From: an uncultured bacterium
GTDB taxonomy: Bacteria; Verrucomicrobiota; Kiritimatiellia; RFP12; UBA1067
Length of the DNA: 56,726 nucleotides
NCBI GenBank assembly: GCA_902802945.1
Contig: CADCOC010000033.1
Coordinates: 1-56,726, forward strand
Direction: 5' to 3'
The notes beneath the pieces are model-generated. The model made no database searches. It saw nothing but the letters and a program-made list of their open reading frames with translations, and was not told where the DNA came from. This document shows positions 51,616-56,726 of the stretch, piece by piece. The translations under genes were made by a program, and so were the position numbers. Position 1 is the first letter of the stretch. The number at the start of each line of letters is the position of its first letter.

Positions 51616-53760
51616 ATGACAGAGGAAATATCAGAACAGCAAATCACGGCGGCGCTGAAGCGCCACTTCGGCTATGACGCCTTCCGAGACGGGCAGTACC
51701 AGCCCATCGAAGAGGTCGTCAACGGCCGCGACGCCGTCGTCGTCATGCCGACCGGCTCCGGCAAGTCCCTCTGCTACCAGCTCGCCGCCCTTCTCCTCCC
51801 GGGCACGACGCTCGTCGTCTCGCCGCTCATCGCCTTGATGAAGGACCAGGTCTCCGCCCTCGAAAAACGCCAGATACCCGCCACCTTCCTCAACTCGTCC
51901 GTACCTCCCGACGAAATGGACTTCCGCCTCGCGGCGATGGCGAACGGCGACTACAAGCTCGTGTACATCGCCCCCGAACGGTTCAGGAACGCGGCCTTCC
52001 TCCAGACGGTCGCCCGCACGGAACTGGCCCTTCTCACAATCGACGAGGCGCACTGCATCAGCCAATGGGGACACGACTTCCGCCCCGACTACCTCAACAT
52101 CCGGGATGCGCTCGACGGCTTCCCCGACATCCCCATCCTCGCCGTCACGGCCACCGCCACCCCCGATGTCCGCGCCGACATCATCCGACAGCTGCGCCTC
52201 GGCGAAGCCCCGCGCGAGAAGCCCTACGTGCAAGTACAGGGATTCAGCCGCGACAACCTCTACCTTTCCGTCCACGAGACGCAAAGTCACGACGCGAAGT
52301 ACCGGCACGTCACGGATCTCATCCGCAAACACCGCACCGGCATCGTCTACGTCGCCACGCGCAAACACGCCGAGAGCGTATTCGCCCGCCTTTCCGACGA
52401 AGGCCGCCGGCTCGGCGAATCGACGATCCTTCTCTACCACGGAGGCCTCTCCGACGCCGAGCGCACGCGCGTCTACAACGCCTTCGTGGACGCCAAATAC
52501 CCGGTTGTCGTCGCCACCAATGCGTTCGGCATGGGCGTTGACCGCGCCGACATCCGCTTCGTGGTCCATTGGGACATCCCCGGTTCGATCGAAGCCTACT
52601 ACCAGGAGGTCGGACGCGCCGGACGCGACGGGCTCCCTTCTTTCTGCGAGCTGCTGTTCTCCTACGCGGACGTGCGCACGCAGCGGTTTTTCATCGACGG
52701 CGCCAATCCGTCCTGGAACATCGCCAGCGGCGTGCTCGCGGCGGTCCGCCGGTCCGCCAAGGGACGGCCAGTCGCCATCGACGCCGACTCGCTGGCCGAT
52801 CAGCTCGGTACGAACGGCATCGCCATCGAGACCGCGCTCAACGTGCTCGCCCAGCATAAGGCCGTCACGATCCTCCCGAAAACGCGGTTCCGCGATCCGC
52901 CGCTCGTGTCGCCGAATCCAGACGCGGACGACAATGCGCTCCGCAAGGTGTTCGAGGCCCGCCGCGAGAAGGAACGGCGCGACCGCCAGCGTCTCCAGGA
53001 CATGATCAACTTCTGCGACACGCCCGGTTGTCGCCACAAATACATCCTCTCCTATTTCGGCGAGCAGGCGCGTGCGGACGTCTGTGGCGGTTGCGACAGA
53101 TGCGGCCTGCGCACGGCCCCCGAACCACTCACGGACGCCCAGTGGATCATCGTGCAGAAGGTTCTCTCCTGCGTCGGCCGGATGAAGGGAGAACATGCCG
53201 TCAGCCATGTCGTCAACGTTCTGACCGGTATCAAGAGCGCATACGTCGAGCAACACAGGCTCAACGCCCTCTCGACCTGGGACATTCTCCACGGATTCAA
53301 GCCCGACCTCCTGATCATATTGATTGAGACGCTGATTCGTTCAGGCTGCATCCGTCCTGTCGCCGACGGCGACGACCGCGTGGCGCTCACGACAAAGGGA
53401 CTTCGCGTCGCACGACGCGAGGAACCAGACTTCACGATCCGCTGGCCGACAGAGGCAGTCAAGGCGCGTCCAGCTCGTACCGCAAGCAGGGTACCCGCCC
53501 CGCGTTCCTATGACGATTTCGGCGGCCACCTGTCCCCGGAGGCGCGCATCCGCGCCAACGCACTCCGGCGCTGGCGTAAAGAAGAGGCGGACAACCTTGG
53601 CATCGCCGCATTCCGAATCATGAGCAACAAAACGCTCTTCCGCATCGCCGAGGAGAACCCGCGAACACTCTCCCACCTCAGCCACATCGTCTACAACCAG
53701 ACGCTCAACACCTACGGAGAGGACATCCTAGACGTCCTCTCCTCGTTGTCCGATTGTTGA
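51616..53760 (+). CDS. recQ: RecQ-family ATP-dependent DNA helicase
   Basis: A 714-residue 3'-5' helicase. Motif I MPTGSGKS is at residues 48-55, motif II DEAHC near 140 with SQWGHDFRPDY (the RecQ aromatic loop), VTATATP as motif III, and VATNAFGMGVDRADIRFVVHWDIP with EVGRAGRDG as motifs V-VI. The zinc site uses Cys in NFCDTPGCRHK and VCGGCDRCG near 480-505. A winged helix follows, then an HRDC domain (about 640-700). It unwinds recombination and replication intermediates. The gene appears to be single. Confidence 0.96.
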   Translation: MTEEISEQQITAALKRHFGYDAFRDGQYQPIEEVVNGRDAVVVMPTGSGKSLCYQLAALLLPGTTLVVSPLIALMKDQVSALEKRQIPATFLNSSVPPDEMDFRLAAMANGDYKLVYIAPERFRNAAFLQTVARTELALLTIDEAHCISQWGHDFRPDYLNIRDALDGFPDIPILAVTATATPDVRADIIRQLRLGEAPREKPYVQVQGFSRDNLYLSVHETQSHDAKYRHVTDLIRKHRTGIVYVATRKHAESVFARLSDEGRRLGESTILLYHGGLSDAERTRVYNAFVDAKYPVVVATNAFGMGVDRADIRFVVHWDIPGSIEAYYQEVGRAGRDGLPSFCELLFSYADVRTQRFFIDGANPSWNIASGVLAAVRRSAKGRPVAIDADSLADQLGTNGIAIETALNVLAQHKAVTILPKTRFRDPPLVSPNPDADDNALRKVFEARREKERRDRQRLQDMINFCDTPGCRHKYILSYFGEQARADVCGGCDRCGLRTAPEPLTDAQWIIVQKVLSCVGRMKGEHAVSHVVNVLTGIKSAYVEQHRLNALSTWDILHGFKPDLLIILIETLIRSGCIRPVADGDDRVALTTKGLRVARREEPDFTIRWPTEAVKARPARTASRVPAPRSYDDFGGHLSPEARIRANALRRWRKEEADNLGIAAFRIMSNKTLFRIAEENPRTLSHLSHIVYNQTLNTYGEDILDVLSSLSDC

Positions 53761-54027
53761 ATGGCAATATTTGGCGAAGACAGGACCCCGAAAACCGCGT
53801 GCGATTACGGTGCGGAACTAGCACACACCTCCGTGTAGGGGGAACGCACCACCACGGGGAAGGCCGCGCTTGTCGCGGCCTGACTGGGAACGCCGCCATC
53901 TTGGCGGCGCACTGACGGTAGTAGATATTGCAGCCGTCCATCGGGCAAGTGAAGTCGAAATTGGAAGACGTCAAGTGGCAAGAGTACGAACAACAACTTC
54001 AACTTATTGGTAGCACTTCTGGTCGCC
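53761..54027. other. Gene-free stretch after recQ with two hairpins
   Basis: 53862-53880 is a 7-bp stem GGCCGCG/CGCGGCC with loop CTTGT, the inverse form of the GACAAGC-loop module at 13411-13431. 53891-53909 is an 8-bp stem CGCCGCCA/TGGCGGCG with loop TCT. They lie between the convergent recQ and the secreted-protein operon and could terminate both. No gene remnant was recognised in the rest. Confidence 0.55.
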
Positions 54028-54573
54028 TTATCTTATGTACATGACAAGGGGTTCGTTGTCCACCGAACATTCCACTCGCAGATTCGGATCGGATTGTCCT
54101 CGACGGATTATCTTTGCGGCGTTCCATGTCGGATCAAAAAGGAATTGCGGTGGCGACTGGCACAGTTGCGTGAACACAGGTTGTCCGTTCGTCGTTGCCG
54201 TAATCGAGCGCAGCGTTCGATTTCCGTTGAGTCGCAGTTTCCAGTTGAGCGCAACGTGCCCAGACACACCAGCGTTGGAGAATGTATCGCCGGTGGTGAG
54301 GTTCACGACCTTCCACTCTCCACAATTGCACCCGACGGACATCGTCTCTTCCGTCCGCGACAGGATTCCGTCGCAGTCCGCGTCACGGCCAAATACGACC
54401 TCAACACCGTTTGACGGAGTTGTATCAAGTTCGATTCGTACGGAAAACTCCTTCGCGTCATTCCGTGATGCGTCAAATACGCAGTTGGTGACGACCTCGC
54501 AGTCGTCGTACACTGGCGGCGGCATGGTCGATACGACAAGCGCGGCGGCAAGAAACGTGGTTGCAAGTGTCAT
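54028..54573 (-). CDS. Hypothetical secreted beta-rich protein, last gene of the metalloprotease operon
   Basis: A 181-residue protein of unrecognised family. The first 17 residues (MTLATTFLAAALVVSTM) form a signal peptide. The remainder is rich in Thr, Asn and Val with several Cys (VYDDCEVVTNCVF, VGCNCGEW, TQLCQ, VECSV), fitting an extracellular disulfide-bonded beta-sandwich. An FGRDADCDGILSRTEE stretch resembles a dockerin/EF-type calcium loop. Its start lies 19 bp after the stop of the frameshifted gene, with an AAGGGAAAAGAG site. It ends facing recQ. Confidence 0.65.
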   Translation of the reverse strand: MTLATTFLAAALVVSTMPPPVYDDCEVVTNCVFDASRNDAKEFSVRIELDTTPSNGVEVVFGRDADCDGILSRTEETMSVGCNCGEWKVVNLTTGDTFSNAGVSGHVALNWKLRLNGNRTLRSITATTNGQPVFTQLCQSPPQFLFDPTWNAAKIIRRGQSDPNLRVECSVDNEPLVMYIR

Positions 54574-54592
54574 GGCTCTTTTCCCTTCAGGC

Positions 54593-55497
54593 TTAATTCC
54601 CGCCAAAATCAATGTTCAGTTGTATCAACGGCTGTTCAGCGGAATGAAGTTTATTGGTCACAAAAGTGAAGCGCCTATTGAGAAACGCCCAACCGCTGTT
54701 TTGCGTTATGTTGGTGTTTGCCAAGACCATGTTGACAAACACAAGACGGTTTGAGCTCATCGCATATCCTGGGTAATACTTCCTCCAAAACATATCATAC
54801 TCACCGTACAACTGCCACTCTGTCGCATCGTTCGTGAAAACACTGGCCGCCCTGTCACAGACACTTTGCGAGACAAGATTTGACTGGCTTGCGGCAACAA
54901 CCTTTGCCGCATATTCAAAGCATTTCGCTCGGTCTTTCCACGTGAAGTCAACGCGGTTCGTGAATATAGCCTCCATTGTGGCTGTGGTTTCATCGCTAAC
55001 GGGCGAGAAACGTCCATTGTGGCTGTGGTTTCATCGCTAACGGGCGAGAAACGTATGAGCCTGCCGATTTCATCCCTCCGTTTCCATTCAGGGAGCGTTT
55101 GGTTCAACACGAGTCGGCGCATGTACGGAAGCGCGTTCGTGTAGTTCATCGACACGCACTGGGCTGTTGCTTTAAATGGCAAGTCCCTGTCGTTGTTAGT
55201 GTCATCGGTGAAGTCCGTATCCGCCATGACCGCGAGATAGGCGTCAAGTGCCGCCTTGCGCCGTTCGACCGGCCAGTCGCCCTTGAGCCGGATCCCGAAG
55301 AACACCTCTGGCAGATTGTATTCGGGCTCGATTACCTCATAGTCCCACGTCAAGTTGTCCTGAAACGGTTTCTGGGCAACCCGCAGCATAGTCCTCACCG
55401 CATACATCGTGTCCTCGGGGAGTGGATTCGAGCTTAAAGCCGCAACGGCGAGCAGCGATGCCGTCCCGGCAAGAAGCATAATTCTTGTTCTTTTCAT
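54593..55497 (-). pseudogene. Secreted hypothetical protein frameshifted by a 41-bp tandem duplication
   Basis: ATG 55497 opens a protein with signal peptide (MKRTRIMLLAGTASLLAVAALS). The first 160 or so residues are a helical, Trp/Arg-containing domain of unknown function. A perfect 41-bp duplication (54973-55054) then moves translation into a frame that ends at 54757. If one copy is removed, ...RFSPVSDETTATM joins directly to EAIFTNRVDFTWKDRAK and continues to TGA at 54593-54595, giving one protein of about 287 residues. The start overlaps the metalloprotease stop (ATGA), so it is the middle gene of the three-gene operon. Confidence 0.8.
54973..55054. repeat. Perfect 41-bp tandem duplication
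   Basis: 54973-55013 and 55014-55054 are identical and adjacent. The unit starts CCATTGTGG and ends GAGAAACGT. Because 41 is not a multiple of three, the extra copy shifts the reading frame. It could be a fresh mutation, a slippage switch, or an assembly artefact. Confidence 0.92.
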
Positions 55498-56726
55498 TTC
55501 GCGTACACTCCTTCAGTTGTCTGTTTCAAGTTTATGGCGCCTATCTCGCCAAATCCAAGACTCACTTCTTGATGATTGTTGTTGTTGATACATTCCACAG
55601 CGCCATCGGGTATGTCGAAGTTGTTGTGATACCTTATTTCCTCCCCGAGCATGAGGAACTGCAGGATGACACTTCGATAGGTATCTGCCGAGGAGTAGAA
55701 ACCTCGTCCTGTCTCGTCTCCCCAGTCGCGTGGACGTGACTGGAAACGGGATGCGGAAATCGGCAGGTCGGCATCCGGCACCACTAGGGGGTCTTCATCG
55801 TCCGGGAACTTGTACCTGTCGTAACAGTCCCACAATCCCAGCATGTGGCCGAATTCATGCGCAAGGGTTAGATCTGGGCTCTCGCTTTTCACAAACACGC
55901 AACCGGGCAATCTAAAACCATTAGGGCCGCCATCCTCCCCTGCACCTTTGCGAATGTCACCTACAAAATAGATGTTGATGCAGCCGCTGACGTTGTGGGC
56001 TTGAGAGAGAGACCTGACCTGGCTTGACACGACCGTTCTGCGCAATGGCCAAATTCCAACCCGCTCATGCGCGACGATGTTCCAGTACTCCGAAGAATTA
56101 GGCAGCATCTCAATTTCCAAGAGGTTGAATCTGATCCCGACTTGGCTGAATGCCAAATTGGCAGCCTGCACTTGAGCACGAATGTCCGGCTCTTTCATTG
56201 CCGGATTTCCCTCTTCCCCTTCTACTGATTCATCACACACCACGAACGCCCTCACATCCAGCACGCGTTCCTGGACGATCGGCAGCACGAACTGCGGCTG
56301 TATCTCGTCGCCGTTGAAACGCGCCTCAACCGTAACCACCCCATCTGCAGCAGTAGGCGTTACGACCACCCGCTTTCCAACAGTCGGATTTACGGTCGCA
56401 GAACCTTCCTTCACATGCCAGTGAATCTCGCTTTCCTGAAATGGCCCGTTGTAGTCTACACACAACACGGCGTTGGTCCCATAGACAAGACGCGACGGGT
56501 TCACGATTCGCGGGGCTGACACATCCCGCTGCGAGTTCACAAGCTTCCGCAGCGGCTCGATGCAGCGGAACGTAACGGAGTCGGTCAGCGGCTCGCCGCC
56601 ATCTGCGGGAGTAAACGTGGCGGTGATCGTGCCCGTGCCAAGGTTTGGGCACGACATGTAGATTGTATGGTTTTCCGTGTATGAAACGTCATTCGTCACC
56701 GCAAGCGGAAAAACCGTCAACTCAGT
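55494..56726 (-). CDS. Secreted metzincin-type zinc metalloprotease, 5' end outside window
   Basis: At least 410 residues; the frame is open to the window edge (the TTG at 56720 is not a convincing start). The visible N-terminal 150 residues are Ig-like beta domains (TVNPTVGKRVVVTPTAADGVVTV). The protease domain has LTLAHEFGHMLGLWD about 125 residues from the end, the HExxHxxGxxD zinc signature of metzincins, preceded by INIYFVGDIR strand sequence. The Met-turn is not certain. Its stop overlaps the start of the next secreted protein (ATGA). Confidence 0.8.
   Translation of the reverse strand, partial: TELTVFPLAVTNDVSYTENHTIYMSCPNLGTGTITATFTPADGGEPLTDSVTFRCIEPLRKLVNSQRDVSAPRIVNPSRLVYGTNAVLCVDYNGPFQESEIHWHVKEGSATVNPTVGKRVVVTPTAADGVVTVEARFNGDEIQPQFVLPIVQERVLDVRAFVVCDESVEGEEGNPAMKEPDIRAQVQAANLAFSQVGIRFNLLEIEMLPNSSEYWNIVAHERVGIWPLRRTVVSSQVRSLSQAHNVSGCINIYFVGDIRKGAGEDGGPNGFRLPGCVFVKSESPDLTLAHEFGHMLGLWDCYDRYKFPDDEDPLVVPDADLPISASRFQSRPRDWGDETGRGFYSSADTYRSVILQFLMLGEEIRYHNNFDIPDGAVECINNNNHQEVSLGFGEIGAINLKQTTEGVYAK

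Overview
This is a GC-rich bacterial window in which nearly every base belongs to tightly packed, mostly minus-strand operons with frequent ATGA or TAATG stop/start overlaps. The gene content suggests a member of the PVC group, most likely a gut-type Kiritimatiellota or Lentisphaerota relative: a secreted FAD-dependent oxidoreductase with a sugar-binding-like front, an InlB-repeat/leucine-rich surface protein, large secreted carbohydrate-active proteins, and the wreck of a Planctomycete-style Ser/Thr kinase plus ECF sigma factor. This placement is inference from gene families, not a measured phylogeny.

Layout. 1-1035: end of a DUF1232 protein and a sirtuin. 1043-3648: a three-gene Mla-type lipid transporter (mlaE, mlaF, mlaD). 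3645-6563: an InlB-repeat/BspA-type surface protein. 6609-11657: a small type IV pilus/type II secretion set (PilM-N fusion, PilO-like protein interrupted by an amber codon, secretin). 11793-13983: divergent beta-CASP nuclease and CPBP protease genes. 14003-15829: secreted FAD oxidoreductase. 16111-22464: operon of UvrD-type helicase, GNAT-methyltransferase fusion, membrane protein and coiled-coil protein. 22501-25530: AAA ATPase flanked by repeats and decayed genes. 25541-31630: trp operon trpE-G-DC-B-A behind a recognisable attenuator whose leader peptide has three tandem Trp codons. 31673-43740: rnc, nadK, secY and the S10-spc ribosomal protein cluster behind a long leader. 43863-51505: secreted glycoside hydrolase, AlgJ/X-like protein plus MBOAT acetyltransferase, truncated aquaporin, secreted beta-helix protein. 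51616-53760: RecQ. 54028-56726: a three-gene secreted-protein operon led by a metzincin-type metalloprotease.

The most unusual content is non-coding. The trpB-trpA gap holds fourteen CTAG tetramers exactly 9 bp apart. The gap at 15912-16089 holds CATG-type tetramers on a 9-bp period inside an inverted repeat, flanked by GGAG/CTCC tetramers on an 8-bp period. Small-loop hairpins are scattered between genes and also lie in frame inside coding sequences (CPBP protease, nadK, pilM-like, secretin), and two of them occupy the place where rpmD (L30) would normally be. Several promoters place a -10 box 6-7 bp before the start codon, which suggests leaderless mRNAs.

Several genes are broken: secY lacks about 100 bp including the second membrane segment, the pilO-like gene has one in-frame TAG, a 41-bp tandem duplication frameshifts a secreted-protein gene, and aquaporin, esterase, kinase and sigma-factor genes are fragments. 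Some of these, secY above all, may be assembly errors rather than biology.
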